A stretch of 45,887 bases of DNA from Dehalococcoidia bacterium (GTDB lineage: Bacteria > Chloroflexota > Dehalococcoidia > Tepidiformales > Tepidiformaceae): contig JAJEIT010000011.1 of the NCBI GenBank assembly GCA_022827945.1, positions 1 to 45,887 of the forward strand, written 5' to 3'. This document shows positions 1-9,974 of the stretch, piece after piece. A program made the position numbers and the translations under genes. Numbering within the stretch: position 1 is the first letter of the stretch; each line of letters begins with the position of its first letter. Below the pieces are notes generated by a model. That model made no database searches. It saw only the letters and a program-made list of their open reading frames with translations, and was not told the DNA's origin.

Positions 1-1
1 G

Positions 2-1627
2 ATCGATGAACTCCCCGGCCAGATCGCGGAGCTTGAGGAGGTCGTCAGGGCCGGTCGCGAACAGGTCGAGAGCGCCCGTGAGACTGTCGATCGCCTCTCC
101 CGCCTCGTTGAGGAGAGCGACCAGGCCCACGAGGCGAGCCGTACCGCCCTCGACGACGCCCTGCGCGCCCGCGAGCGGGAACGGGATCGCCTGCACCGCA
201 TCCGGCGCGAGATGACCGTCGTCCTCGCCCGCCGGCGCGAGCTCGCCGGGAGCTTCGTCGATGAGCAGGCCGCCCAGGAGGCGCGCGCCCTGCTCGCCCG
301 GCTCACCGCCCGTCGCGAGGAGCTTGGCGCCGAGCTCGAGTCCCTCGCCCCGGACCTCGAGGCTGTCCCTGCCCGCGCCGAGGAAGCGGTCGAGGAGGTC
401 TCCGGCGCCAGCGCCCGCCTCGCCTCCGCCGAGGGCGAGGCCAGGGCCCACACTCTTGCGCGTGAGCAGCAGAAGCGCGCGATCGAGCGCCTCTCATCCC
501 AGATCGTACAGCGGATCCTTCGCGCCCAGAATCTCGAGCTCGAGGCCGGTAACTTCGCCGAGGCGATCGAGCGCCAGACCACGGAGCTCGAGCAGCTCCG
601 GCTTGAGCAGGAGAACTCCACCGACGACAGCGCCCCCGACCGCGACGAGCTGCTGCGCCTCGAGACGCACGAGCGCTCCGTGCAGGCTGAGTACGGGGAG
701 GCGCAGACCGCCCTCCTCGAGTCTCGCCGCCGCCGCCTCGACCTCGAAGCCGCCCTTGACCGTGCCCGCGAGCGACTGGAGACGCTGCGGACCGAGATGG
801 CTCGCGAGGGACTGACGCCCGGCGGTGGCCTCGACGCGCCCGCCACCGGCGACGACGCTCCCGATCTCGCCGCCACCGAGCGCGAGATCGAGGAGGTGCG
901 GGCCGCCATCCGCAAGCTCGGGCCCATCAACCAGGAGGCGCCCGACGACTTTCGCGAGAGCGAGGAGCGTCACGCCTTCCTCACCGAGCAGATCCAGGAC
1001 CTCACCGACGCCGAGGGCCAGCTCCAGGGAGCCATCAGCGAGCTCAATGGCGAGATACGGACCCGCTTCCGCGCCACCTTCGACGAGGTCGACTCCGCCT
1101 TTGGCAACTACTTCACGGCCTTCTTCGGCGGAGGCGCCGCCCGCCTCAAGCTGCTCGATCCCGACGACATCATCGACTCCGGCATCGAGATCGAGGCGCA
1201 GCCCCCCGGCAAGCGCCTCAGCACCCTCAGCCTCCTCTCCGGTGGCGAACGCTCGCTCACGGCCGTCGCCCTGCTCTTCTCCCTCCTGTCCGTGAACCCA
1301 GCCCCCTTCTGCGTCCTCGACGAGGTCGATGCGGCCCTCGATGAGGCCAACGTCGGCCGCTTCGTCGCCGAGCTGGCCCGTCTCGCGGATCGCACGCAGT
1401 TCCTCATCGTGACCCACAACCGCCGCACCATTGAGTCCACCGACGCCATCTACGGCGTCTCGATGGGCCCCGGCGGCATCTCCAGCACGCTCTCCCTCCG
1501 GCTCTCCGACCTCCCCGGGGGAGCACCGCCGCCGGGCGAGGCTCGGGAAGAGGCGAACTCTGATGGCGAGGCCCCTGAGGAGGCTCCCGCCGAGTCCCGA
1601 GCGGCCGTGGAGGCCGGGAGCCGCTAG
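2..1627 (+). CDS. smc: Chromosome segregation ATPase SMC, C-terminal part (5' end outside window)
   Basis: The reading frame is open from base 2, so this is the 3' part of a longer gene; about 541 residues are visible. The first ~280 residues are charged Glu/Arg/Leu coiled coil. The C-terminal ATPase head follows, with the ABC signature LSGGERSLTAVALLF and the Walker B/D-loop segment FCVLDEVDAALDEANV. The family forms a homodimeric ring with ScpA/ScpB that compacts and helps segregate the chromosome. A short acidic tail rich in Ala/Glu/Pro follows the head and is probably disordered. ftsY starts 63 bp downstream; an smc-ftsY order is common in bacteria. The first internal ATG (212) lies inside the coiled coil and is not the true start. 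The family call is near certain. Confidence 0.96.
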   Translation: MDELPGQIAELEEVVRAGREQVESARETVDRLSRLVEESDQAHEASRTALDDALRARERERDRLHRIRREMTVVLARRRELAGSFVDEQAAQEARALLARLTARREELGAELESLAPDLEAVPARAEEAVEEVSGASARLASAEGEARAHTLAREQQKRAIERLSSQIVQRILRAQNLELEAGNFAEAIERQTTELEQLRLEQENSTDDSAPDRDELLRLETHERSVQAEYGEAQTALLESRRRRLDLEAALDRARERLETLRTEMAREGLTPGGGLDAPATGDDAPDLAATEREIEEVRAAIRKLGPINQEAPDDFRESEERHAFLTEQIQDLTDAEGQLQGAISELNGEIRTRFRATFDEVDSAFGNYFTAFFGGGAARLKLLDPDDIIDSGIEIEAQPPGKRLSTLSLLSGGERSLTAVALLFSLLSVNPAPFCVLDEVDAALDEANVGRFVAELARLADRTQFLIVTHNRRTIESTDAIYGVSMGPGGISSTLSLRLSDLPGGAPPPGEAREEANSDGEAPEEAPAESRAAVEAGSR

Positions 1628-1690
1628 CACCCGTCTGGGGCCTTGGGGGAGAATCCAGGGCGTCGCCGCACTGGCGACCGTGGAGGGTGG

Positions 1691-2686
1691 ATGCGGTTCT
1701 GGCGAAGACGGCAGGAAACCGACGGCTCCCCGTCGCCCGACGATCCCGCCTTCACCCCGGAGCAGGTCGAGGAGATCGAGGCCCAGTCGGGGCGCGCGCT
1801 CGCCCGCAGCCGCTCCGGCCTCCTCGGGCAGATCGGCCGCCTCTTCGACCGCCCCGACTTCGACGACGACCTCTGGGAGGAGCTTGAGGAGATCCTGATC
1901 GCCGCCGACACCGGCATCGCGACCACCGAGCGCATCCTGGAGAACGTTCGCGAGCAGGTCCGCGAGACGCGCGCCACCACCTCAGCCCAGGTCCGCGACA
2001 TTCTCCGCGCCGAGCTCATCGCCATCCTCGACGCCCCCGCCGCCGATCCGCCCCGCTGGGACGCGCCCTTCCCCGACCTGCTCGTCATCCTCGTCGTCGG
2101 CGTCAACGGCGCCGGCAAGACCACCTCCATCGCCAAGCTCGCATCCGCCCTCAACGACGGCGGCTACACGCCCATCCTCGCCGCCGCCGACACGTTCCGC
2201 GCCGCCGCCATCGACCAGCTCCGCACCTGGGGCGAACGCCTGGACGTGCGCGTCGTCGCGCACCAGCCCGGGGGCGACCCCGGCGCCGTCGTCTTCGATA
2301 CCCTCTCCGCCGCCGAAGCCGACGGCGCCTCCGTTGCCATCATCGACACGGCGGGCCGGCTGCACACGAAGTCGAATCTGATGGAGGAGCTGAAGAAGGT
2401 CACCCGGGTCATTCAGCGCCGTCATCCCGATGCCCCCCACGAAACCCTCCTGGTCCTCGACGCCACAACCGGCCAGAACGGCCTCCTCCAGGCCCGCGCC
2501 TTCACTGAGGCGGTCGGCGTGACCGGCCTCGTCCTCGCCAAGCTCGACGGCACGGCTCGTGGAGGGATCGTCTTCGCCATCGCGAGCGACCTCGGCGTCC
2601 CCGTGCGGCTCATCGGGACCGGAGAGGGCCTCGGCGACCTCGCCCCCTTTGATGCCGAGACCTTCGTCGACGCGCTCCTCGCGTGA
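1691..2686 (+). CDS. ftsY: Signal recognition particle receptor FtsY
   Basis: About 331 residues. This is the SRP receptor GTPase that docks ribosome-SRP complexes at the membrane. The N domain is followed by the G domain with P-loop [15 protein letters not shown], the [10 protein letters not shown]3 motif, LDATTGQNG, and the guanine-specificity motif in [10 protein letters not shown]. The C-terminal [14 protein letters not shown] segment is typical of the family. I chose ATG 1691 (protein starts MRFWRRR) because GGAGGG lies at 1682-1687 and the basic/aromatic start suits FtsY. An in-frame ATG at 1643 would add 16 residues without a comparable site. The acidic A domain is very short. The stop lies 9 bp before the DUF2298 gene, so the membrane cluster downstream is probably co-transcribed. 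Confidence 0.96.
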   Translation: MRFWRRRQETDGSPSPDDPAFTPEQVEEIEAQSGRALARSRSGLLGQIGRLFDRPDFDDDLWEELEEILIAADTGIATTERILENVREQVRETRATTSAQVRDILRAELIAILDAPAADPPRWDAPFPDLLVILVVGVNGAGKTTSIAKLASALNDGGYTPILAAADTFRAAAIDQLRTWGERLDVRVVAHQPGGDPGAVVFDTLSAAEADGASVAIIDTAGRLHTKSNLMEELKKVTRVIQRRHPDAPHETLLVLDATTGQNGLLQARAFTEAVGVTGLVLAKLDGTARGGIVFAIASDLGVPVRLIGTGEGLGDLAPFDAETFVDALLA

Positions 2687-2695
2687 GGCTTCCCC

Positions 2696-5143
2696 ATGTC
2701 TGAGGCCCTGGCCTTCTGGGGGGTTGCCATCGCCATTGCGGCGTTGGCTTTGCCGCTCGCCTTCCGCCTCTTCGCCCGCTTCCCCGACACCGGCGCGGGC
2801 CTTTCCTTCGCCCTGGGAATCACCCTCATCTCCACCGGCTATTTCCTCCTCCGCGTTGTGGGGGCGCTGCCCGCGGGGCGCGGCGGCTTCATCCTCGCGA
2901 TCGCCCTCTTCGCCGTGGTCATGGTCGTGCTCGCCGTCCGCGACCGCCGTCTCCTCGCGAAACTTCGGCGCTCCGTTCGAGGCCTCACCGTCGCCGCGGT
3001 GCTCTTCTCGGCGCTCTTCTTCGGCTACGCCTTCTTCCGCGCGCACACGCCCGACATCGCGCACACCGAGCAGCCGATGGACTTCCTCTACCTCAACGCC
3101 ATGCTCGTCTCACCCGACTACCCGCCGCACGACCCCTGGTTTGCCGGCGAGAACGCCAGCTACTACTACGGGGGCTACCTCCAGGCCGCCGTCCTGACGG
3201 GCGCTTCCGATGCCTGGCCCGCGACCGGCTTCAACCTCTCCCTCGCCGCCGTCTTCGCCAGCGCGGGTGTTGCCGCCGCCTCTCTCTGCGCCGCGCTCGC
3301 GCGCTGGCTCCTCGGCGCCCGCGCCCGCCGCTGGATCCCCGTCGCGGCCGCCGGAGGAGTGCTCCTCCTGCTCTTCACGGGCCCCCTCGCGAGCATCTTC
3401 GAGCTCGCCTCCGCGCACGGAGTCTCCTCCGAGGGCGTGTACACCGCCTTCGGCGTCGAGGGGCTCGTCCGCTGCGGTGTCGGTGCCGGCGATTCCTGCA
3501 TCGGGCAGCGCCTCGACCCCAGCGAGCGCTGGTTCCCCGCCGACCACTGGGCCTGGTGGCGCATGTCCCGCATGTCTTACTGGGGCCCCCAGCCGGGCTA
3601 CACCGACGTCATTTCGGAGGTGCCCTTCTTCAGCTTCCTCCTCGGCGACCTCCACCCGCATCTCATGGCCATCCCCGGGATCATCCTCGCACTCGCGCTC
3701 AGCGCCGTCCTCTGGCGGGGCCGCGGACCCCTTTCCTGGCGCGAGCACGTGCGCCGTCCCCTGTGGCTCCTGGTCGTGGCGCTCGTCTTCGGCAGCCTTG
3801 CCTTCGTCAACACCTGGGACGTGATCACCCTCGCGACCGTCCTCGCCTTCGCCGTGCTGACTCGTAACCTTCGCGCGCTCCCGCCGCTCCCGGCCATTGC
3901 CGCGACCGCGTCCTATCTCGTCGTCCCCGCGCTCCTCGCCCTCGCTGCGTACTCCCCCTGGATCGTCGATCTCAGCAGCGGTTCCGTGGGGGGCCTCTAC
4001 GCCTACGGCGATTCAGGCACCCGTATCCGGCACGTCCTCCTCTTCTGGGGCACAGTCGTCGTCCTCAGCCTCCCCGTGATCGCCTGGGCTCTGCCGCGCC
4101 CGGGCCTCTCCATCCCCCTCCGCCAACTGGCCGTGGCATTCCTCTTTCCCGCTCTGCCATTCCTGCTTTGGATCATCCTCGCCGGCGCCGGGCGAGCCGC
4201 CGGCGTCTTCTCCGAGAACCCTGGATTCGGGGAGGCCCTCTCAAGCCGCGGCGCTGGGGGATGGCTCACCCTGGTCTTCTACGCCGCCGTCCTCTGGCTG
4301 CTTGCCGTCGCCACCATCAGGCTTGCCGACCGCCGCCACCCGGGCGCGCCTGTTGCCGGTCTCGCCACGCTCGGCGTCCTCCTCCTGTACGGCACGGAGC
4401 TTCTGTTCATCCGCGACGCCCTCTTCTTCGTCCCGCGACATAACACTGTCTTTAAGCTCTCCTACCAGGCCTGGATCATTCTCTCCATCGCCTCTCCCGT
4501 GGTTCTCGTCGCGGCCCTCCGCTTCGCTGCTCCCCGGCCCCGGCTTTTCCTCGCGGCCCCCGCCGCTCTTCTCCTCGCCGGCTCCCTCGTCTTCGCCGTC
4601 ACGATGACGCCCAACCGCACCGATGGATTCCGCGAAGCCGTCAGCCTCGACGGTCTCCACTTCGTCGACTTCTATCACCCCGACGAGTACGCCCTGATCG
4701 AGTGGCTCGTCGAGAACGTCGAGCCCGACGCCGTTGTTGTCGAGGCGTCGGGGCGCGTGTGGCGAGTGGGCGATGAGGGCCAGGCCCTCCTCGAAGACCC
4801 CGGCGGCTACGGGTCGTTCGGCCGCGTGGGCTTCCGCACCGGCCTCCAGGTGCCCGTAGGCTGGCCTGGCCACGAGCGCACCTGGCGCGGGAAGGAAGTT
4901 GCCCCCGAGGTGGACCGCCGCCGTGATCTCGTGGACACCGTCTACACCGCCGCAGGCCGGGAGGAGGTGGTCCGCGCCCTCGAGGAGCTTGGGGCGACCT
5001 ACGTCGTCGTCGGACGCGAGGAACGGGAGCGCTACCGGGGCGGCCTCATTCCCGCGTTCGAGACGTTTCTCGATACGGTCTTCGCGGAGGGTGAGGTGAG
5101 GGTGTACCGCGCGACCACCCTCGAGGTGGTGCCGACGCGATGA
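2696..5143 (+). CDS. DUF2298 / Chlor_Arch_YYY polytopic membrane protein
   Basis: 815 residues with many hydrophobic segments. The diagnostic region is at about residues 120-165: [13 protein letters not shown], then [10 protein letters not shown] and a YYYGGYLQ block, the triple-Tyr signature that names this family shared by Chloroflexi and archaea. The middle is a long series of membrane helices; the last ~170 residues form a soluble domain (…[20 protein letters not shown]…). These are features of GT-C-type membrane glycosyltransferases. The exact reaction is not established, so a role in transferring sugar from a lipid donor at the outer membrane face is inference. A GAGG site at 2685-2688 supports ATG 2696. 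The stop overlaps the next gene by 4 bp, so it is translationally coupled. Confidence 0.88.
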   Translation: MSEALAFWGVAIAIAALALPLAFRLFARFPDTGAGLSFALGITLISTGYFLLRVVGALPAGRGGFILAIALFAVVMVVLAVRDRRLLAKLRRSVRGLTVAAVLFSALFFGYAFFRAHTPDIAHTEQPMDFLYLNAMLVSPDYPPHDPWFAGENASYYYGGYLQAAVLTGASDAWPATGFNLSLAAVFASAGVAAASLCAALARWLLGARARRWIPVAAAGGVLLLLFTGPLASIFELASAHGVSSEGVYTAFGVEGLVRCGVGAGDSCIGQRLDPSERWFPADHWAWWRMSRMSYWGPQPGYTDVISEVPFFSFLLGDLHPHLMAIPGIILALALSAVLWRGRGPLSWREHVRRPLWLLVVALVFGSLAFVNTWDVITLATVLAFAVLTRNLRALPPLPAIAATASYLVVPALLALAAYSPWIVDLSSGSVGGLYAYGDSGTRIRHVLLFWGTVVVLSLPVIAWALPRPGLSIPLRQLAVAFLFPALPFLLWIILAGAGRAAGVFSENPGFGEALSSRGAGGWLTLVFYAAVLWLLAVATIRLADRRHPGAPVAGLATLGVLLLYGTELLFIRDALFFVPRHNTVFKLSYQAWIILSIASPVVLVAALRFAAPRPRLFLAAPAALLLAGSLVFAVTMTPNRTDGFREAVSLDGLHFVDFYHPDEYALIEWLVENVEPDAVVVEASGRVWRVGDEGQALLEDPGGYGSFGRVGFRTGLQVPVGWPGHERTWRGKEVAPEVDRRRDLVDTVYTAAGREEVVRALEELGATYVVVGREERERYRGGLIPAFETFLDTVFAEGEVRVYRATTLEVVPTR

Positions 5144-6777
5144 CCTCCCCGCTTGCGCTTCCCCGCCTCCCCGCCGTCTCCGTCGCCGCCATTGCGTGGG
5201 TGCTCGTCGTGGCGCTCTTCATCCTCCTGCGGGTGGGGCTGGTCTGGAGAGCCCCCGTCGGCGGCGCCGAGCTTGCGCATCTGTCCGGCGCCTGGCAGGC
5301 GCGCATCGGCGTCGAAGACGACCGCTACGTCCCCACCCTCTACCAGGCCGTGACCGCCCTTACCCTGGGCTGGACCGAGTCCGAGGAACCGGCGCGAGCG
5401 CTCGCCCTCGCCGGCACCCTCACGATCCCCCTGGCGCTCTTCATGCTCCGGCGGCAGCTCGGCGAAGGCGGCGCCCTCCTCGCCCTCCTTCTCCTCGCCC
5501 TCGACCCTGCCGGCATCGTCCTTGGCGTGACGGCCACGGCCGCAGCCTGGGATGCCGCCGTCGCGGTCTGGCTCGTCGTCGCCCTCGTCGCGGGCCGGCC
5601 GCCACCCTGGGGGTGGTTCCTCATCGCCTTCTTCGTTGCCACCGCCGGACCCCTGTCGTTCACCGTCGCCCTCGCGGCGACGGTGCTGGCCGCCCTGCAC
5701 CGCCACCGGCTGCCCCGCGAAGCGTTCCTCTGGGGCGCCGCCGGCGCCGCCCTGGGCGTGCTACTGACGAGCCTCCAGTTCGGTGTCGATGCCGACGGCC
5801 TCCGCATTGCCGCCTTCTCGCTCTTCGCCGCCGGCTTCGACGAACCCTGGTCCACCCTCACCGTCGCCGAGCTCGCCGCCCTCTACGGATTGCCGCTCCT
5901 TGTGGGCGGCGCGGCGGCAGTCGCCTGGCTGACCGTCCAGATCCGCGCCGAGGGGCGGTCACCAACCCCCGTGGAGGCTCTCTCCTTCGGCGTCGCGGGG
6001 ATCGCCGTCCTCTGGTTCCTTGCGGCCCTGCCCGCGCATTCGCCCTATCCCCTTGGCGCTGCCACCTTCGCCTTCAGTTTCGTATTGGGCCCCGTCCTCG
6101 CTCGCGCCCTCGGGCTCCTGCTCACCACCGAGTGGCGGCGGTACGCCTACCTGCTCCCGATTGCCCTCGGTCTCGCCGGCGTTGCTCTCTTCGTCCTCAG
6201 TGACTGGGCTCGCGAGGGCCGCATCGACGGCGCCTACGAGCGCGCGCTGGTCGCCGTCCCGGTGTTCTTCGCCACCATGGCCATCGCCTTTCTGGCCTTC
6301 TCCCTCTTCTCCCGGTCCCGCGAAGAACTCCCGCTCCTGCTCCTTCCGGCCATGGCCGCGGGGGGAGTGCTCCTCCTGGCAGGGTCCAGCGGCATCGCCC
6401 TGAGCGCCGCCGGAGAACCCCTTCCCGGGCCGACCAGCCCCTCGTCTGCCCGCGCCATCCGCGATGTGGCCCTCGCGGCGAATACCCCCCCGGCCTCCAT
6501 CGTCGTCCACGAACGCTATCGCGAAGCGCTCACCTGGCCCTTCCGCGACTCGGGAACCCTCGTGCTTGCGAACAGCGTGCCCGCCGGGGCCGGAGTCGTG
6601 GTCTGGCCCGCCGAAGCTCCACCCCCGCACGGGTTCGTAGCCCTTGACGGTCTCTGGGTGCTTGAACGCGCCATCGATGCCCCCGATGGCTTCCTCGCGT
6701 TCGTCCACTGGTTCGGCGAGCGGAACAGTCTCGATCAGCGGCTGGAGATTGTGGCCGTGTACGTGAGGGCGCCATGA
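5140..6777 (+). CDS. GT-C-like polytopic membrane protein (GT39-related), possibly degenerate active site
   Basis: 545 residues with about a dozen hydrophobic segments and a short soluble C-terminal domain (from about residue 430). The layout matches ArnT/PMT-like GT-C proteins: one N-terminal helix, then an extracytoplasmic loop where the catalytic Asp-Glu normally sits. Here the loop reads APVGGAELAHLSG, with Ala43-Glu44 in place of Asp-Glu, so it may be an altered enzyme or a scaffold. It sits between the DUF2298 and Agl23 genes with 4-bp overlaps on both sides (5140-5143 and 6774-6777), so it probably works with them in glycan assembly. The family placement is from layout and context rather than from a strong motif. 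Confidence 0.72.
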   Translation: MTSPLALPRLPAVSVAAIAWVLVVALFILLRVGLVWRAPVGGAELAHLSGAWQARIGVEDDRYVPTLYQAVTALTLGWTESEEPARALALAGTLTIPLALFMLRRQLGEGGALLALLLLALDPAGIVLGVTATAAAWDAAVAVWLVVALVAGRPPPWGWFLIAFFVATAGPLSFTVALAATVLAALHRHRLPREAFLWGAAGAALGVLLTSLQFGVDADGLRIAAFSLFAAGFDEPWSTLTVAELAALYGLPLLVGGAAAVAWLTVQIRAEGRSPTPVEALSFGVAGIAVLWFLAALPAHSPYPLGAATFAFSFVLGPVLARALGLLLTTEWRRYAYLLPIALGLAGVALFVLSDWAREGRIDGAYERALVAVPVFFATMAIAFLAFSLFSRSREELPLLLLPAMAAGGVLLLAGSSGIALSAAGEPLPGPTSPSSARAIRDVALAANTPPASIVVHERYREALTWPFRDSGTLVLANSVPAGAGVVVWPAEAPPPHGFVALDGLWVLERAIDAPDGFLAFVHWFGERNSLDQRLEIVAVYVRAP

Positions 6778-9700
6778 CCTCCCCTCCCGGCCCCGCTACC
6801 GAAGGGAACGCCTTCGATCGCTTCCTGGCCCGCCGCATCGAGGTGGACTGGGTGCTGGTCGCCTACGTCCTCGTCTTCGCGGCCGCCTTCGCCCTGCGCT
6901 TCTGGGACCTCGGCGCCCGCGCCCTCCACCACGACGAGAGCATCCACGCCAAGTGGGCCTGGGACTTCGCCCAGGGCTCCTACACCCACAGCCCCGTCTT
7001 CCACGGCCCGCTGCTCTACCTGGTGCAGGGCTTCACCTTCATCGTCTTCACCGCTACCGATTACACCGCCCGCATCTCCCCCGCACTCTTCGGCATGGCC
7101 GTCGTCGCCGCCCCCTTCGCGCTCAGGCGCTGGCTCGGTTCGACGGGGGTGTTCGCCGCCGTCGCCTTCCTCGCCTTCTCCCCCACGCTCGTCTACTTCA
7201 GCCGCTTCCTGCGGATGGATATCTTCCTGGCCTTCTTCCTGCTCGTCCTGGTGGCGGCCATGTGGAAGTACCTCCACGACGGGCGAACGCGGTGGCTCAT
7301 CACCTTCGCGGCGACCCTGGCCCTTGCCTACGCCACCAAGGAAGCCGCCTTCCTCTTCGTGGCCTTCCTCCTCCTCTACCTGAACGGCCAGCTCGCCCTC
7401 GAACTCGCCCGTGACACCCTCCGCGCCCGCAACATCGAGAGCGTCTGGCGTCGCTACCTGCTTGCCGCGGCCCTCTACCCCATCGCCTGGGTGGTGGCGG
7501 GACTCTGGCCCTTCTTCCGCCGTCGCCGCCGCGCCCTCGGGTGGCGACACCTGCCACGCTCCGGCGACCTGCTCGTCCTGACCGGCACACTCACCCTTCC
7601 CCTCCTCACGCCCTTCGCGAAGGACGTTCTCGAGTTCATCTTCACCACCGGATCCCTCGACTTTATGCGCGCGGATCCTGACGGAAAGCCCCTACCCGGC
7701 GTTTGCGATGAAGCGTCACTTCGCCAAGCTCTGGTGCTCGTCTTCGGCTTCATGATCACGACTGCGGTAGCCGCCTTCGCCGGGCTCAACTGGCGCCGCC
7801 GTACCTGGCTGATCGCCGCCGCCGTTGCTTTCCTCATCTACACCACGCTCATGACCAGCCTCTGGACGAACCCCGACGGCCTCTGCACCGGCGCCTGGGG
7901 CTCCATCGACCACTGGCAGGCCCAGCACGACTACACTCGCGGCGACCAGCCCTGGTTCTACTACCTGATGGTCATGCCCGCCTACGAGTTCCTCCCCCTC
8001 CTGCTGGCGCTCGCGGGCGGCGCCTGGGCGCTCGTGAAGGGCTCTCCCTTCGTCCGCTTCCTCGTCCTCTGGTTCCTCGCCCTCTTCGCCGCCCTCTCCT
8101 TCGCCGGCGAGAAAATGCCGTGGCTGACCACCCACCTCGCCATCACCGCCGCCCTCATCGCCGCCTGGACCGTGCAGCGCGCCTGGGAACACTGGCGTTC
8201 CCCGCCGCTCGATGCCCGCGCCCTGCTCACGATCGCGTTCGCCCTCTCGACCGCCGCTCTCACCGTGGTCGTCTTCATCCTCGACTGGGGTCCCCCGCTT
8301 GCCGTGCGCGTCACCTGGGGCGCCGTCGCCCTCCTCGTCACCGTCGTCACGACCGGATTCGTCGCCTCGGCCCTCGGGAGGCGCACCCTGCCCATGCTCG
8401 CCGTCCTCATCGTCGTCGCCTCGCTGGCCTTCTTCTCCATTCGCACGATGATCGGGGTCACCTTCGAGCGCGGCGATGTCCCGAAGGACATGCTCATCTA
8501 CACCCAGAGCTCTCCCGACATCGCCCGCATGGCCGACGAAATCGACGCCCTTGCCGAGGCCACCGGGAAGGGCTCCGACCTGCGAGTTGCCATCGACTCC
8601 CGCACGTCTTTCGCCTGGCCCTGGGTCTGGTACCTGCGCGACTACGACAGCGTCGTCTTCAGCGACATGGAGTCCGGGCTCCCGGATGGAGAGTTCGACG
8701 TCATCCTCGTCAACGCCGCCAATGCCGGAGTCGTGTCCCGGGACCTCGCCTCCCGTGGCGCGACCGGCTTTGCCCCGCCCACCCGCTATCCCCACCACCT
8801 GTGGTTCCCCGAGGACTACAAGGGCGCCATGCGGGGTTGCTCCAGCGACGAGGGAGCGCACGCTCCCTGCGGACCCCTCTCTGTCTCAACCTGGCAGAGG
8901 ATCGGAGAACGGTTCTTCGGCGGAAGCTGGGCCCGTGACGCCTTTGACTACTGGCGGGACCACGAACCACCCGGGGAACTCGGCCGGAATGAGGGGCTCG
9001 CCTACTTCCCCCTCGACTTCGACCGGGAAACTGGCCGCCTCACCACGCAGACCCTCGAACCCCGAGTGGATGGTGCCGGCCGCCCCCTCTTTGGCGGGAT
9101 CGGCGACCGTCCCGGCCAGTTCGCGGTCCCCATCGACATCGAGGCCGGTCCCGACGGCACGCTCTACGTCATTGACCGCGGGTCCGGCGTCCTCCAGCGC
9201 TTCGACCCGGACGGGAACTTCCTCGCGGCCATCGAGCTCCCGGCAGACGAAGGCGCCGGGAGCCAGCCCTGGGGACTCGCCGTTTCCGACGAGGGCGCCG
9301 TCTACGTCGCGGACACCTTCGGCTGGCGCATCCTCGCCTTCGATGCCGAACTGCGTGGGCTTACGCTCTCCTTCGGCGAGCGCCCGCCGTTCGATGGCCA
9401 GCCTCCCGGCCCCTACCACCTCTTCGGCCCCCGCGACCTCGCCATCGACTCCGACGGGAACCTGTGGGTCACAGACACGGGGCACAGCCGCATCGTCGTG
9501 TACTCCCCGGGCGGCGACTACCTCCGCGAGATCGCCGCCCCCTTCGATGCCGAGGCGCTCGGCAGGGGCAGCGGCCCCGCCGAGTTCAGCGAACCGGTCG
9601 GCATCGACATTGCCCCCAACGGCGAGATCGTCGTCGCCGACATGTGGAATGCTCGCGTCCAGGTCCTCGACCCGTCCGGCGCCTATCTGCGCGAGTTTCC

Positions 9701-9968
9701 CGTAGAGGGCTGGGGCGGGCTCGACCATCTCGACAAGCCCTACCTGCGCGTTCTCCGCGATGGCCGCATCGCTCTCTCCCTCCCGTCCCTCGGCCAGGTG
9801 CGTACCTACAGCGCCACCGGCGTGCTCGTGACGACCATTGATCCGCAGGACGAGCCCCTCCGTTCCCCCTACGGAATCGTGGAGACCCCCGGTGGTAAGC
9901 TCTGGATCGTGGAAGGTGGGGCCGGGAGGGTGCGTCTCTTCGACAGCGCCGAGGCCGGGGAGCGCTGA
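6774..9968 (+). CDS. Agl23-type membrane glycosyltransferase (TIGR03663) fused to an NHL beta-propeller
   Basis: 1064 residues. Residues 1 to about 560 are a polytopic GT-C-like region. After the first membrane helix comes LHHDESIHAKWAWDF, where Asp54-Glu55 is the expected catalytic pair of the PMT/GT39 fold. This matches the family named 'flippase activity-associated protein Agl23', known from Chloroflexi and from archaeal N-glycosylation (Agl) loci. A soluble domain follows at about 580-740. From about residue 770 to the end there are repeated NHL blades (for example PIDIEAGPDGTLYVIDRGSG, PRDLAIDSDGNLWVTDTGHS, PVGIDIAPNGEIVVAD), giving about six blades and a likely extracytoplasmic propeller. 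The start overlaps the upstream stop (ATGA at 6774). The fold call is firm; the donor, acceptor and propeller ligand are unknown. Confidence 0.9.
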   Translation: MTSPPGPATEGNAFDRFLARRIEVDWVLVAYVLVFAAAFALRFWDLGARALHHDESIHAKWAWDFAQGSYTHSPVFHGPLLYLVQGFTFIVFTATDYTARISPALFGMAVVAAPFALRRWLGSTGVFAAVAFLAFSPTLVYFSRFLRMDIFLAFFLLVLVAAMWKYLHDGRTRWLITFAATLALAYATKEAAFLFVAFLLLYLNGQLALELARDTLRARNIESVWRRYLLAAALYPIAWVVAGLWPFFRRRRRALGWRHLPRSGDLLVLTGTLTLPLLTPFAKDVLEFIFTTGSLDFMRADPDGKPLPGVCDEASLRQALVLVFGFMITTAVAAFAGLNWRRRTWLIAAAVAFLIYTTLMTSLWTNPDGLCTGAWGSIDHWQAQHDYTRGDQPWFYYLMVMPAYEFLPLLLALAGGAWALVKGSPFVRFLVLWFLALFAALSFAGEKMPWLTTHLAITAALIAAWTVQRAWEHWRSPPLDARALLTIAFALSTAALTVVVFILDWGPPLAVRVTWGAVALLVTVVTTGFVASALGRRTLPMLAVLIVVASLAFFSIRTMIGVTFERGDVPKDMLIYTQSSPDIARMADEIDALAEATGKGSDLRVAIDSRTSFAWPWVWYLRDYDSVVFSDMESGLPDGEFDVILVNAANAGVVSRDLASRGATGFAPPTRYPHHLWFPEDYKGAMRGCSSDEGAHAPCGPLSVSTWQRIGERFFGGSWARDAFDYWRDHEPPGELGRNEGLAYFPLDFDRETGRLTTQTLEPRVDGAGRPLFGGIGDRPGQFAVPIDIEAGPDGTLYVIDRGSGVLQRFDPDGNFLAAIELPADEGAGSQPWGLAVSDEGAVYVADTFGWRILAFDAELRGLTLSFGERPPFDGQPPGPYHLFGPRDLAIDSDGNLWVTDTGHSRIVVYSPGGDYLREIAAPFDAEALGRGSGPAEFSEPVGIDIAPNGEIVVADMWNARVQVLDPSGAYLREFPVEGWGGLDHLDKPYLRVLRDGRIALSLPSLGQVRTYSATGVLVTTIDPQDEPLRSPYGIVETPGGKLWIVEGGAGRVRLFDSAEAGER

Positions 9969-9974
9969 TCAGCC

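Noticed and set aside
7716..8861. 381-codon minus-strand open frame in the Agl23 gene
   Set aside because: Low-complexity Gly/Asp/Glu composition and fully inside a well-supported membrane protein.
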